From assembly GCA_900317855.1 (NCBI GenBank), contig ONIG01000011.1, positions 1 to 50,981 of the forward strand: a stretch of 50,981 nt of DNA. The letters run 5' to 3'. The translations under genes were made by a program, and so were the position numbers. Under the pieces are notes generated by a model, which searched no databases, had not been told where the DNA came from, and was given only the letters and a program-made list of their open reading frames with translations. This document shows positions 40,053 through 50,965 of the stretch, in pieces (position 1 is the stretch's first letter; each line of letters begins with the position of its first letter). This DNA is from an uncultured Eubacteriales bacterium (lineage in GTDB: Bacteria > Bacillota > Clostridia > Oscillospirales > Oscillospiraceae).

Positions 40053-40322
40053 TCAGATGCGGTGCATGGCGTTGAAGATGTCCTCCCGCTGGGCGCGGAT
40101 CTGCAGGCCGCGCTGCGTGCCGGCCTCGTCGAGCGTGCGGGCGAGGTCTGCAAACGGCACGGTGCACTGCGCCGCGTCCACGAGCATGATCATCGTGAAG
40201 TATTCCTGCAGCACCGTCTGGCTGATGTCCAGCACGTTCACGCCGTACTGCGCCAGCAGGGCGGTCACGTCGGCGATGATGCCGACGCGGTCTTTTCCGA
40301 TCACGGTTACGATTGCACGCAT
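40053..40322 (-). CDS. ACT-domain protein (UPF0237), 89 aa
   Basis: A single ACT domain: AIVTVIGKDRVGIIADVTAL, the NVLDISQTVLQEYFTMIMLV strand pair, and a C-terminal helix. ACT domains bind amino acids or other small ligands. It pairs with UPF0210 in a conserved two-gene unit (gap 12 nt), following the HD-domain gene in the same operon. The regulatory partner is unproven. Confidence 0.92.
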   Translation of the reverse strand: MRAIVTVIGKDRVGIIADVTALLAQYGVNVLDISQTVLQEYFTMIMLVDAAQCTVPFADLARTLDEAGTQRGLQIRAQREDIFNAMHRI

Positions 40323-40334
40323 ACATTGTCCTCC

Positions 40335-40925
40335 TTATTGACCGATCGCGCCGAGCTCGTCGAGATCGCGCTCGAACGCGGGAATGAAATGCTCCAGAAA
40401 ATACTGCACCTCCGGCAGCGGCGATGCCTCAAGCGCCGCGCGCGTCTGCGCCTCGGCGGAGAGAAACTCGTTGTTGCCGGCCTTGCGCTCCTCGATGCAC
40501 TTGATGTAGGCTGAGAGCTTGTCGGCCGCCTTCACGAGCGGGTAAATGTCACCGTCCTTGTCCTCGGCGAGCACATCGGCGTAGGTCGCGCGCAGCTCCG
40601 GCGGCAGCATGCCGAGCAGCTTCTGCACGGCCAGATCCTCCACCGCGTGGTAGGCCGACATGATCTCCGCGTTGTGGTACTTGATTGGCGTCGGCAGGTC
40701 GCCCGTGAGGATCTCCGACGCGTCGTGATACAGCGCCGCCGTCGCGAGGGCGTTGACATCGCAGGGCTGGTGGAAAATGTCGCGCCGGATGACGCCGAGC
40801 GCGTGCGCCAGCACGGCCACCATGTGGCTGTGCTCCTGAATGTTCTCGGGCAGGGCGTTGCGCATCAGGCCCCAGCGCGCGATATAGCGCATGCGCGAAA
40901 TGAGCGCAAAGAAGTTGGAATCCAT
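40335..40925 (-). CDS. HD-domain YfbR-like 5'-deoxynucleotidase, 196 aa
   Basis: RMRYIARWGLMRN, then ENIQEHSHMVAVLAHAL (metal His), ALYHDASEILTGDLPTPIKY (the HD pair and T-x-D-x-PTP motif) and a later DKLSAYIKCIEER block match the YfbR family, which dephosphorylates deoxynucleoside 5'-monophosphates. The start at 40925 is chosen for its GAGGGG box; the open frame upstream overlaps typA promoters and is not coding. First gene of the yfbR-ACT-UPF0210-DUF896 operon. Confidence 0.9.
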   Translation of the reverse strand: MDSNFFALISRMRYIARWGLMRNALPENIQEHSHMVAVLAHALGVIRRDIFHQPCDVNALATAALYHDASEILTGDLPTPIKYHNAEIMSAYHAVEDLAVQKLLGMLPPELRATYADVLAEDKDGDIYPLVKAADKLSAYIKCIEERKAGNNEFLSAEAQTRAALEASPLPEVQYFLEHFIPAFERDLDELGAIGQ

Positions 40926-40965
40926 GGTCTGTCCCCTCAAAAACGAAAAATACAGATATGGACAC

Positions 40966-40994
40966 ATTTTATCATGCCGTTCGGGGAATGTAAA
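40966..40994 (-). promoter_or_regulatory. Promoter of the yfbR-like operon
   Basis: Minus strand: TTTACA (40994-40989), 17-nt spacer, TAAAAT (40971-40966). It is back to back with the typA promoter, with only 12 nt between the two -35 boxes. Confidence 0.7.
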
Positions 40995-41006
40995 CACGAA
41001 AAACTG

Positions 41007-41035
41007 TTGCAATATCAGGTTTTCCGTGCTAAAAT
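41007..41035 (+). promoter_or_regulatory. Promoter of typA
   Basis: TTGCAA (41007-41012), 17-nt spacer, TAAAAT (41030-41035), 61 nt before the ATG. Confidence 0.7.
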
Positions 41036-41096
41036 ACAATTTCGTGCGAACAAAAATGATTTTAAAATATGTATTTGCGTTGAGGAAGTGTGCAAA

Positions 41097-42923
<1,827 letters not shown>

Positions 42924-42937
42924 GCCCCAAAATGTAT

Positions 42938-42967
42938 CCCGCCGCCGTCTCAGCAGACGGCGGCGGG
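42938..42967 (+). terminator. Hairpin after typA
   Basis: Thirteen-bp stem CCCGCCGCCGTCT / AGACGGCGGCGGG, loop CAGC, followed by AAGTTTGC, so the T tract is weak. Probably a terminator or 3'-end stabiliser. Confidence 0.6.
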
Positions 42968-43004
42968 AAGTTTGCACTGTGGGGCGCACGGAGAAAAATT
43001 TCTC

Positions 43005-43033
43005 TTTACAAGTACCACGGGGTGTGGTATTGT
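43005..43033 (+). promoter_or_regulatory. Promoter of rpsO
   Basis: TTTACA (43005-43010), 17-nt spacer, TATTGT (43028-43033). A ~100-nt leader precedes the rpsO ATG at 43140. Confidence 0.65.
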
Positions 43034-43139
43034 AAAACAGTCCATGTGCCCGGATCCGGGGTTCGGCCGCTTTGCAGCGGTGCCTTTCCGCCCGGTTCTG
43101 CGCCAGCGGATACAAAAACAAAGAAAGGAAGTCATCACC

Positions 43140-43406
43140 ATGATCACCAAAGCTGAAAAGACCGCAGTCATCGAAGCCAACAAGACGCACGAGGGCGACA
43201 CCGGTTCTCCGGAGGTCCAGATCGCCATCCTCACCGAGCGCATCCACCAGCTCACCGAGCATCTGAAGGTGCACCCGAACGACAAGCACAGCCGTCTGGG
43301 CATGTACAAGATGGTCGGTAAGCGCCGCCGTCTGCTCGACTACCTCGCCAAGAAGGACATCGAGCGCTATCGTGCGATCATTGCAAAGCTGAACATCCGC
43401 AAGTAA
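43140..43406 (+). CDS. rpsO: 30S ribosomal protein S15, 88 aa
   Basis: Full-length S15: [20 protein letters not shown], then [19 protein letters not shown] and [12 protein letters not shown] are invariant family blocks. It binds the central domain of 16S rRNA. The start MITKAEKT has AAAGGAAG upstream. pnp follows, the classical order, with an intrinsic terminator between them (43441-43477). The ~100-nt leader could hold the S15 autoregulatory fold, but I did not recognise one. Confidence 0.98.
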   Translation: MITKAEKTAVIEANKTHEGDTGSPEVQIAILTERIHQLTEHLKVHPNDKHSRLGMYKMVGKRRRLLDYLAKKDIERYRAIIAKLNIRK

Positions 43407-43440
43407 GTTCGGCTTTTCCGAAGGGTATGAACGTTTGAAC

Positions 43441-43477
43441 GCAGGGGGATAATTTCATATTGTCCCCCTGCTTTTTT
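43441..43477 (+). terminator. Terminator between rpsO and pnp
   Basis: Stem GCAGGGGGA / TCCCCCTGC with a 13-nt AT-rich loop, followed by TTTTTT (43472-43477). Confidence 0.85.
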
Positions 43478-43610
43478 CGTTCGCCCCGGCAGCCCATTTT
43501 CGGGAGCGCCGCTGCCCAGTATTTGAATCTGCGCCCCATCGCGCATGGGACGCGGATGCAAGTGCTGGCTCTGGCGTTTCCGCCAACAAAAGAAAGGAGC
43601 ACCAGAACCC

Positions 43611-45734
43611 ATGATCATCACCACGCACAAGCAGTTCCCCAACTACAAGCGCTACGAGATCGAGTATGAAGGCCGTCCCCTCGTGATGGAGACCGGCAAA
43701 CTCGCAGAGCTGTGCAACTCCGCCGTCCTCGTCAGCTACGGCGAGACGACCGTGCTCGTCACCTGCACGGCCTCCGCCCGCCCGAAAGACGGCGTGGATT
43801 ACTTCCCGCTGTCCGTCGACTTCAACGAAAAGCTCTACGCCGTCGGCCGCATCCCCGGCAGCTTTATGCGCCGCGAGGGCAAGCCCAGCCTGCCCGCCGT
43901 GCTCGCCAGCCGCCTGATCGACCGCCCGATGCGCCCGCTCTTCCCGAGCGACCTGCGCAACGACGTCATCATCGCCTGCGAGGTCCTGTCCGTCGACCGC
44001 GACTGCAGCCCGGAGATCACCGCCATGATCGGCGCGAGCGCCGCGGTGAGCATCTCCGACGTGCCGTTCAACGGCCCCATCGCCGGCATCGTCCTCGGCT
44101 GGGACGGGGAGAAGTACCTCTTCAACCCCACGCAGGAGCAGCGCAAGACCAACCGCATGACCACCACCATCGCGGCCACGCACAAGAAGATCGTCATGAT
44201 CGAGTCCGAGGCCGACCAGGTGCCGGACGATGTGATGTACGAGGGCATCGTGCAGGCGCATGCGCACCTGCAGCCCGTGCTCGACCTCATCGACAAGATG
44301 GTCAGCGAGATCGGCAAGCCGAAGTTCGAGTATGAGCACGCGTCCTTTGACGAGGACCTGTTCGAGCTCCTGTGCACCAACGAGATGGAGGCCATGGAGT
44401 ACTGCATGGACACCGACGACAAGAACGTGCGCGAGGCGCGCGTGAACGAGTGGATCGCCGCCGTACAGGCAAAATATGAAGAGGAGCACCCGGACATGAT
44501 GCAGTACATGGACGAGATCCTCTACAAGATGCAGAAAAAGATCGTCAAGAAGTGGCTGCTCGCCGGTCACCGCGTCGACGGCCGCAAGATGAACGAGATT
44601 CGCCCGCTCGATGCCGAGGTCGGCGTGATCCCGCGCGTGCACGGCTCTGGCCTGTTCACCCGCGGCCAGACGCAGGTGCTGTCTATCGCCACGCTCGCGA
44701 CGCTGTCCATGGCCCAGAAGCTCGACACCATCTGGGAAGAGGAAGAAAAGCGCTTCATGCACCACTACAACATGCCGCCGTACTCCACCGGCGACGCCCG
44801 CGCCGCCCGCAGCACCAACCGCCGCGAGTACGGCCACGGCGCCCTCGTCGAGAAGGCGCTGCAGTGCGTCATCCCGCCGGTCGAGGAGTTCCCGTACGCC
44901 ATCCGCGTGGTGTCCGAGGTCCTGTCGTCCAACGGCTCCACGTCTCAGGGTTCCATCTGCGGCTCCACGCTCGCACTCATGGACGCCGGCGTGCCCATCA
45001 AGGCGCCGGTCGCCGGCATCTCCTGCGGCCTGATCCAGGACGGCGATGACTTCACCACCTTCATCGACATTCAGGGCGTTGAGGACTTCCACGGCGAGAT
45101 GGACTTCAAGGTCGCCGGCACGAAGCAGGGCATCACCGCCATCCAGATGGACCTCAAGAACGACGGCCTCAAGCACGAGATCGTCAAGGAGGCGTTCCGC
45201 ATGACGCGCGAGGCCCGCTTCCAGATCCTCGATGAGATCATGCTCAAGGCGATCGCCGAGCCGCGCAAGGAGCTGGCCGATTCCGCCCCGAAGATGATCC
45301 AGATGAAGATCAACCCCGACAAGATCCGCGAGGTCATCGGCTCCGGCGGCAAGGTCATCCAGAAGATCTGCGCCGACACCGGCTGCAAGATCGACATCGA
45401 GGACGACGGCTCCATCTTCATCGCGTCCGAGGACATCGAGGCCTGCCGCACTGCGCGCAAGACCATCGAGAACATCGTCTTCGAGCCGGAAGTCGGCGAG
45501 CTGTACTACGGCAAGGTCTCCAACATCCGCAGCGACTTCGGCGCCTGGGTCGAGCTGGCTCCGGGCAAGGACGGCCTCATCAAGATCAAGGACCTCGAGT
45601 TCAAGCGCACCGAAAAGGTTGAGGATGTGCTCAAGATCGGCGACATGACCTGGGTCAAGGTCATGAATGTCGACGATCGCGGCCGCATCGACCTGTCCCG
45701 CAAGGATGCGATGCGTGAAAAGGGCCTGATGTAA
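43611..45734 (+). CDS. pnp: Polyribonucleotide nucleotidyltransferase (PNPase), 707 aa
   Basis: Two RNase-PH domains (about 10-230 and 310-545; the second with STSQGSICGSTLALMDAGVP), then a KH domain (about 564-620, with VIGSGGKVI) and an S1 domain (about 628-698). It degrades mRNA 3'-to-5' using phosphate. The start MIITTHKQFPNYKRYE at 43611 follows AAAGGAG. The protein ends just after S1 with no long tail. It needs its own promoter or readthrough of the terminator at 43441-43477, and its own terminator follows. Confidence 0.97.
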   Translation: MIITTHKQFPNYKRYEIEYEGRPLVMETGKLAELCNSAVLVSYGETTVLVTCTASARPKDGVDYFPLSVDFNEKLYAVGRIPGSFMRREGKPSLPAVLASRLIDRPMRPLFPSDLRNDVIIACEVLSVDRDCSPEITAMIGASAAVSISDVPFNGPIAGIVLGWDGEKYLFNPTQEQRKTNRMTTTIAATHKKIVMIESEADQVPDDVMYEGIVQAHAHLQPVLDLIDKMVSEIGKPKFEYEHASFDEDLFELLCTNEMEAMEYCMDTDDKNVREARVNEWIAAVQAKYEEEHPDMMQYMDEILYKMQKKIVKKWLLAGHRVDGRKMNEIRPLDAEVGVIPRVHGSGLFTRGQTQVLSIATLATLSMAQKLDTIWEEEEKRFMHHYNMPPYSTGDARAARSTNRREYGHGALVEKALQCVIPPVEEFPYAIRVVSEVLSSNGSTSQGSICGSTLALMDAGVPIKAPVAGISCGLIQDGDDFTTFIDIQGVEDFHGEMDFKVAGTKQGITAIQMDLKNDGLKHEIVKEAFRMTREARFQILDEIMLKAIAEPRKELADSAPKMIQMKINPDKIREVIGSGGKVIQKICADTGCKIDIEDDGSIFIASEDIEACRTARKTIENIVFEPEVGELYYGKVSNIRSDFGAWVELAPGKDGLIKIKDLEFKRTEKVEDVLKIGDMTWVKVMNVDDRGRIDLSRKDAMREKGLM

Positions 45735-45751
45735 TCTCAGCACAACTGTGT

Positions 45752-45783
45752 GGGCGGGGTGCGCAGACACCCCGCCCCTTTTT
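45752..45783 (+). terminator. Terminator of pnp
   Basis: Stem GGGCGGGGTG / CACCCCGCCC, 6-nt loop, then C and TTTTT (45779-45783). Confidence 0.9.
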
Positions 45784-45803
45784 CCACGGGGGGACAGCAC
45801 ATC

Positions 45804-47051
45804 ATGTATGAAAAACAGACGCTGCCGAACGGCGTGCGCATTGTTTATGAGCACATGCCGCACGTGCGCTCGGCGGCCATCGGCGTGTGGATCGGCGTCG
45901 GGTCACGGTACGAGTCACCGTGCGAGGCCGGCAGCGCGCACTTCATCGAGCACATGCTCTTCAAGGGGACGGCACAGCACTCCGCCTCCGAACTGGCCGA
46001 GCGCATGGACGCCATCGGCGGCCAGGTGAACGCCTACACCACGCGCGAGGGCACATGCTACTATGCGCGCGTGCTCGACGAGCACCTCGACCGCGCGGGC
46101 GACCTGCTCGCCGAGATGCTCTTCACATCGAACTTTGCCGAGGCGGACGTGACCAATGAGCGCGGCGTCATCCGCGAGGAGATGGACATGTACGCCGACA
46201 CGCCGGAGGATCTGGTCACGGAGCGGCTCATCGGCGCCGCCTTCCCCGGTGCGCTGGGGCGGCCGGTGCTCGGGCGCCCGGCCTCGATCGACCGGCTGAC
46301 GGGGGCGCGCCTGCGCTCGTTCCAGATCGCGCACTATATCGCGCCGCGCATCGTTATCGCCGTGTCCGGCAGCTTCACGGACGAAAACATCGCGCGCCTC
46401 GCCGCACACTTTTCGTGGCTGCCCGTCCGGTCGGACCTGACCATGCGGGCCGGAAACTATACCCCGGCCTTCACGCTCAAGCGCAAGGCCATCGAGCAAA
46501 ACCAGATCAGCATCGGTTTTCCCGGCCTGCCGACGGGGTCGGAGGCGCGCTTCACCGTGGCGTTGCTCTCGTCCATCCTCGGCGGGAACATGTCCTCGCG
46601 CCTGTTTCAGACCGTGCGCGAGAAAAACGGCCTGTGCTACGCCATCTACACCTACACGGCGAGCTTTCTCGACTGCGGCATGTTCGGCATCTCTGCCGCC
46701 GTCGGCCGCGAGACGGAGCAGCGCGCCCTCGCGCTCATCCGCGACGAGCTGGAGCGCTTCCGCACCGACGGCGTCACGCAGTCGGAGCTCGACCGCGCGC
46801 GCGAACAGGTGCACGCGAGCGTGCTCATGGCGGAGGAATCCACCGCCTCGCGCATGAACAAGCTCGGCTATTCCGAGCTGTACCTCGGCCGGGTGCTCCC
46901 GGCGGACGAGGTGCTCGCGCGCTACGATGCCGTCACGCGTGAGGACATCCTCGGCCTTGCGCGCGAGACGCTGGACTTTGATCGCGTGTCGTTTTCGGCC
47001 GTCGGCCGCCTGCGGCCGCAGGAGGAATACGCGCAGCAGCTCAAGGGATAA
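45804..47051 (+). CDS. M16-family zinc metallopeptidase (YmxG/MlpA-like), 415 aa
   Basis: Inverted zinc motif HFIEH at residues 46-50 with the third ligand E126 exactly 76 residues later, plus NAYTTREGTCYYARVLDEHL. The C-terminal inactive half has LGGNMSSRLFQTVREKNGLCY. Single-chain M16B peptidase of the processing-peptidase type, cytoplasmic with no signal peptide. In Bacillus the homologue lies downstream of pnp, as here, and is followed by the asd/dapG region. Here asd, lysC and hom follow on the opposite strand. The substrate is unknown. Confidence 0.92.
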   Translation: MYEKQTLPNGVRIVYEHMPHVRSAAIGVWIGVGSRYESPCEAGSAHFIEHMLFKGTAQHSASELAERMDAIGGQVNAYTTREGTCYYARVLDEHLDRAGDLLAEMLFTSNFAEADVTNERGVIREEMDMYADTPEDLVTERLIGAAFPGALGRPVLGRPASIDRLTGARLRSFQIAHYIAPRIVIAVSGSFTDENIARLAAHFSWLPVRSDLTMRAGNYTPAFTLKRKAIEQNQISIGFPGLPTGSEARFTVALLSSILGGNMSSRLFQTVREKNGLCYAIYTYTASFLDCGMFGISAAVGRETEQRALALIRDELERFRTDGVTQSELDRAREQVHASVLMAEESTASRMNKLGYSELYLGRVLPADEVLARYDAVTREDILGLARETLDFDRVSFSAVGRLRPQEEYAQQLKG

Positions 47052-47052
47052 C

Positions 47053-47085
47053 AAAAAACGCCGCGGAAGCCTCCGCGGCGTTTTT
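47053..47085 (+). terminator. Terminator of the M16 peptidase gene
   Basis: Stem AACGCCGCGGA / TCCGCGGCGTT with a 4-nt loop and TTTTT ending at 47085, directly after the stop codon. Confidence 0.9.
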
Positions 47086-47190
47086 CTGTTTCAGTCGTCC
47101 GGCTCACCGGCCATGACCGTGTGCCGAATGCGGCGGATACCACACCCGCGCCGCTTGCGCAAGGGGGCGGATCCTGCCGCCATGTATCGC

Positions 47191-47230
47191 AAAACGGAAC
47201 CCCGGCGGCTTCGGGAAGAAGCCGCCGGGG
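47191..47230. terminator. Terminator of the hom-lysC-asd operon
   Basis: Thirteen-bp stem CCCCGGCGGCTTC / GAAGCCGCCGGGG. On the minus strand it begins 16 nt past the asd stop and is followed by TTCCGTTTTG. On the plus strand a T-rich tail also follows. The stretch 47086-47190 holds no recognisable gene; a 30-codon minus-strand frame ending VMAGEPDD has no recognised family. Confidence 0.75.
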
Positions 47231-47245
47231 TCGTTTTCGTTTTTT

Positions 47246-48253
47246 TCAGGCGTTTTGGATCAGCAGCTCTGCGATCTGCACGCAGTTGGTGGCCGCGCCC
47301 TTGCGCACCTGGTCGCCGCAGCACCAGAGGCACAGGCCGTTGGGATCGGTCAGGTCGGGGCGGATACGGCCGACGAACACGAGGTCCTGATCCGACGTGT
47401 CGAGCGGCATGGGGTACTGCAGCGCGTCGAGATCGTCCACGAGGCGGCAGCCGGGGGCGGCGGCGATGGCCGCGCGCGCCTCGTCGACGGAGATGTGGTG
47501 CACGAAGTGCACGGCGGCGGAGATAGAGTGGCTACGCACGACGGGCACGCGCACGCAGGTGCACGCCACGTTCATGTCCGGCAGGTGCAGGATCTTGCGG
47601 CCCTCGTTCTGGAGCTTCATCTCCTCGGAGGTGTAGCCGTCGCACTGCTCGCCGCCGATCTGCGGGATGACGTTGTAGGCGATCTGGTGCGCGAACACCT
47701 TCGGCGCGTAGGTCTTGCCGGCGCGCAGGGCGTCGACCTCGTTCTGCAGCTCGATCGGGCCGCCTGCGCCCGCGCCGGACACGGCCTGATACGTCGACAC
47801 GACCATGTCGCGGATGGGCGAGAGCTTGCGCAGCGCGTTGATGGCGGTCAGCGTGATGATGGTCGAGCAGTTGGGGTTGGAGATGATGCCGTGGTGCAGC
47901 TTCACGTCCCCGGCGTTGATCTCCGGCACGACGAGCGGCACGTTCGGGTCCAGACGGAAGGCCGAGGAGTTATCCACGAACACGGCGCCGGAGCGCACGA
48001 TCGCGGGGGCGAAGCGCTCGGCAATGTCGTTTTCCGCCGCGCCGAGGACGATCTCCATGCCGGCAAAGGCGGCGTCCGTCGCTTCCTCGACGACGATGTC
48101 CTGCCCCTGCCACGACACGACTTTGCCGGCCGAGCGGGCGCTCGCGAGCAGATGCAGCTCCCCAACGGGGAACCTGCGCTCGGCGAGGATCTTCATCATT
48201 TCCTGTCCGACGGCGCCGCTGGCGCCGAGAATGGCAACACGATACTGCTTCAT
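47246..48253 (-). CDS. asd: Aspartate-semialdehyde dehydrogenase, 335 aa
   Basis: The N-terminal NADP loop is GASGAVGQEMMKIL. The catalytic cysteine C129 lies in ISNPNCSTIIT, and the EINAGDVKLH and VRSHSISAAVHFVHH blocks complete the active site. It reduces aspartyl phosphate to the semialdehyde, the branch point to lysine/diaminopimelate and to threonine/methionine. The length is standard. Last gene of the hom-lysC-asd operon, 18 nt after lysC. Confidence 0.97.
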   Translation of the reverse strand: MKQYRVAILGASGAVGQEMMKILAERRFPVGELHLLASARSAGKVVSWQGQDIVVEEATDAAFAGMEIVLGAAENDIAERFAPAIVRSGAVFVDNSSAFRLDPNVPLVVPEINAGDVKLHHGIISNPNCSTIITLTAINALRKLSPIRDMVVSTYQAVSGAGAGGPIELQNEVDALRAGKTYAPKVFAHQIAYNVIPQIGGEQCDGYTSEEMKLQNEGRKILHLPDMNVACTCVRVPVVRSHSISAAVHFVHHISVDEARAAIAAAPGCRLVDDLDALQYPMPLDTSDQDLVFVGRIRPDLTDPNGLCLWCCGDQVRKGAATNCVQIAELLIQNA

Positions 48254-48271
48254 ATCCGAAAACTTCCTTTC

Positions 48272-49582
48272 TTATTTCACAAAGCTGTTGTACAGGACCT
48301 GGATGGCGGGCGCGAGATCCTTCGTGTCCACGCCGACGATGATGTTGAGCTCATCCGGCCCCTGCGAGATCATGCGGATGTTGATGCCGTGCTCGCCGAG
48401 CGCGGCGAAGATGCGGCCCGACGTGCCGGGGCGGAAGGCCATCTTCCGGCCGACGGCCGCGACGATGGAGATATTTTCCGTCACGTGCAGATCGTCCGGG
48501 TGCAGCTGCTTTTCCAGCTCGCCGAGGATAGAGTACAGGCAGGAGGAGACCTTGTTGCTCGAGACGACGAGCGACAGGCAGTCGATGCCGCTGGGGGCGT
48601 ACTCGATGCTCACGCCGTGGCGCTCGAACACCTCAAACACCTGCCGGAACGTGCCCACGCTCGAGGACATGCCGGACTTGGCGATGGTGATGATGGAGTA
48701 GTTTTTCCGGCCTGCGATGCCGGTGATGAGCCGGCCGTCGTCCACGTCGTCAAACGACTCCATGATGAGCGTGCCGGGGTGGTCGGGGTCGTTGGTGTTG
48801 CGGATGTTGAGCGGGATGTTCTTCTCGCGCACGGGGAAGACCGTGCCCTCGTGCAGCACCTGCGCGCCGACGAAGCTCAGCTCGCGCAGCTCGTTATACG
48901 TGATGCGCTCGATGGGCAGCGGATCGGGCACGATGCGCGGGTCGGCCATGAGGATGCCGGACACGTCCGTCCAGTTTTCGTACACGTCGGCATTCAGCGC
49001 CGCGGCCGCGAGCGCGCCGGTGATGTCGCTGCCGCCGCGGGAGAACGTGCGGATCTTGCGGTCGGGCGTCACGCCGTAAAAGCCGGGGATGACGACATTG
49101 CGCCCGTCGGCCAGGCGCCGCAGTTCGGCGTAGGACGCCTCCTTGTCGATCGAACCGTCGAAGCGGAAGCGCACCCACAGCTCCGCGTCCAGAAACGAGT
49201 AGCCGAGGTAGTCCGCCATGAGCAGGGCGGAGAAATATTCGCCGCGCGACACGAGCTCCTCCTCCGAGATGCCGGCACGCATCTGCCGGCGCAGCACGTT
49301 GAGCTCGGCCTCAATGTCCACGTGCAGGCCGCATTCGTCGCGGATGGCGATGTAGCGATCACAGATCATCTGGAAGATGGCGTCGCAGCTCACGCCGTAC
49401 TGCAGGTGCGCGTAGCACAGGTACAGGAGGTCTGTGAGCTTGTGGTCGTCCGCGCTGCGCTTGCCGGCGGCGGACACGACGATCACCTTCCGTGCGGGGT
49501 CGGCGCGCACGATGCTGCGCACTTTTTCAAACTGTTTGGCGTCCGCCATCGACGAGCCGCCGAATTTTGCAACTTTCAGCAT
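48272..49582 (-). CDS. lysC: Aspartate kinase, 436 aa
   Basis: The N-terminal KFGGSSMADAKQFEKV is the kinase signature, with FSRGGSDITGALAAAAL and the TDVSGILMADPRIV substrate/nucleotide site. The C-terminus (about 300-436) holds tandem ACT domains (SIITIAKSGMSSSVGTFRQV and ISIVAAVGRKMAFRPGTSGR), so feedback control by lysine and/or threonine is expected. The start at 49582 follows AAGGAGGG; nine further upstream codons are in frame but lack a site. hom ends 10 nt upstream. Confidence 0.96.
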   Translation of the reverse strand: MLKVAKFGGSSMADAKQFEKVRSIVRADPARKVIVVSAAGKRSADDHKLTDLLYLCYAHLQYGVSCDAIFQMICDRYIAIRDECGLHVDIEAELNVLRRQMRAGISEEELVSRGEYFSALLMADYLGYSFLDAELWVRFRFDGSIDKEASYAELRRLADGRNVVIPGFYGVTPDRKIRTFSRGGSDITGALAAAALNADVYENWTDVSGILMADPRIVPDPLPIERITYNELRELSFVGAQVLHEGTVFPVREKNIPLNIRNTNDPDHPGTLIMESFDDVDDGRLITGIAGRKNYSIITIAKSGMSSSVGTFRQVFEVFERHGVSIEYAPSGIDCLSLVVSSNKVSSCLYSILGELEKQLHPDDLHVTENISIVAAVGRKMAFRPGTSGRIFAALGEHGINIRMISQGPDELNIIVGVDTKDLAPAIQVLYNSFVK

Positions 49583-49592
49583 GGGGCCCTCC

Positions 49593-50732
49593 TTACTGCA
49601 GCGCGGCAAAGAAGCTCTCGCCGTCCTGCGCCAGCACCTGCGCCATGAGCGCGTGCATCCGGCTCACGGGCACGGGCTGCGTGATGACGGCGCCGTCCCA
49701 GTCGCCCTCGGCGAGAGCGGCAAGCTCCGGCAGCGCGGCGCGCGTGCGCACATAGTAGCGGTGCTGCACGCCGGAATTGTCCGGCACGGCCGGGACGAAC
49801 GAATCGGTGTAAAACGCGCGCACGCCGCGCGTGATGTCCACGAGGTCCTGCACGACGTTGTAGGCCGTCGGGTAGCGGCCCGCGCCCTGACCGAAGAAGC
49901 TCTGCACGCCCATGCGGTCCCCGTCCATACTGATGAGGTTGAAGTTTGCGGGCACGGCCGCCTCGAGCGCGTCATGGCCCAGCAGCGTCGGCTCGACGTA
50001 GGCGCGGATGCTGCCGCTTATTTGCTCGGCCGTCGCGATCAGCTTGCACGTGCAGCCGTGCGCCTGAAAGCGGGCGATGTCCGCCTTGCGCACGTTGCGG
50101 ATGCCGAACACCGGCACGTCCGCCTCGCGCAGCGACACGCCGAAGGCCACGTTGGCGGACAGGATCAGCTTGCGCTGAATGTCCAGCCCGTCGATGTCGG
50201 CCGAGGGGTCTGCCTCGGCATAGCCGAGCGCCTGCGCCTGCGCGAGCACGTCGGCAAAGTCCACGTCGCTGCCGTGCATCGCGTCCATGATGTAGTTGGT
50301 CGTGCCGTTGAGGATGCCCCAGACGCGGGAGATGTGGTTGGCGCGCGCGGCCTTTTCGAGGTTCGTCAGCCACGGGATGCCGCCGCCGACCGCCGCCGTG
50401 CACCGCAGCGCCGCGCCGTGCTCCTTGGCGAGCGCCGTGAGCTCGTCATAGTACCGGCACATGAGGTATTTGTTCGAGGACACCACGTTCTTCCCGGCGC
50501 GCAGCGCGGCCGCCACGTATTCATACGCCGGGTGCAGGCCGCCCATGACCTCCACAACGGTGTCCACCGCCGGGTCGTCGAGAATGTCCTGCATCTCGTA
50601 GGTGGTTCGGGCTGTCAGCTCGCCGAGATCGCGCCGGCACAGCACCCATGCTGCGCGGATATCGTCCCGGCCGGCGAGCATATCGTAAACGCCCCTGCCG
50701 ACAACGCCAAAGCCCAGAAGTCCGATGTTCAT
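49593..50732 (-). CDS. hom: Homoserine dehydrogenase without ACT domain, 379 aa
   Basis: The dinucleotide loop is GLLGFGVVGRG (4-14), the catalytic lysine region SNKYLM, and the substrate-binding GGGIPWLTNLEKAA and GILNGTTNYIMDAM followed by ADPSADIDGLDIQRK. The protein ends about 60 residues after the catalytic fold, too short for the C-terminal ACT domain of many Hom proteins, so threonine feedback may act elsewhere (for example on LysC). First gene of the hom-lysC-asd operon. Confidence 0.95.
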   Translation of the reverse strand: MNIGLLGFGVVGRGVYDMLAGRDDIRAAWVLCRRDLGELTARTTYEMQDILDDPAVDTVVEVMGGLHPAYEYVAAALRAGKNVVSSNKYLMCRYYDELTALAKEHGAALRCTAAVGGGIPWLTNLEKAARANHISRVWGILNGTTNYIMDAMHGSDVDFADVLAQAQALGYAEADPSADIDGLDIQRKLILSANVAFGVSLREADVPVFGIRNVRKADIARFQAHGCTCKLIATAEQISGSIRAYVEPTLLGHDALEAAVPANFNLISMDGDRMGVQSFFGQGAGRYPTAYNVVQDLVDITRGVRAFYTDSFVPAVPDNSGVQHRYYVRTRAALPELAALAEGDWDGAVITQPVPVSRMHALMAQVLAQDGESFFAALQ

Positions 50733-50802
50733 GATGTTCCCTCACTTTTGTTTTGATGAAAATTGCCCGTGTATAGCGGACATATGTTTTTCTGACGAGA
50801 AC

Positions 50803-50831
50803 AATATACCACGCGCGGCCGCAGATTGCAA
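50803..50831 (-). promoter_or_regulatory. Promoter of the hom-lysC-asd operon
   Basis: Minus strand: TTGCAA (50831-50826), 17-nt spacer, TATATT (50808-50803). The leader to the hom start is ~64 nt. I saw no lysine riboswitch or T-box in it. Confidence 0.65.
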
Positions 50832-50920
50832 GGGGGCACGGGCACTTTTCCCCGAAACCGGCAAAAAACCGGCAGAAGCGAACTTGAACCGAACCAGTAA
50901 AAACGGACAATAGACAAAAC

Positions 50921-50959
50921 ACCCCCTATGTAGGAAAATAAAAGAACTACATAGGGGGT
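50921..50959 (+). other. Hairpin occluding the ribosome-binding site of the right-edge ORF
   Basis: Perfect 13-bp inverted repeat ACCCCCTATGTAG (50921-50933) / CTACATAGGGGGT (50947-50959) with a 13-nt A-rich loop. The AGGGGG at 50953-50958, the only Shine-Dalgarno candidate for the ATG at 50966, is inside the right arm. There is no T run, so it is not a terminator. Terminal hairpins of this kind in insertion sequences limit translation from outside transcripts. Confidence 0.6.
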
Positions 50960-50965
50960 ATTGCT

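Noticed and set aside
43034..43139. S15 autoregulatory RNA in the rpsO leader
   Set aside because: The leader is long enough, but I could not identify a specific known fold by eye.
47091..47190. A 30-codon minus-strand ORF ending VMAGEPDD
   Set aside because: No ribosome-binding site, no family and placement between two terminators; it may be a remnant but cannot be supported as a gene.
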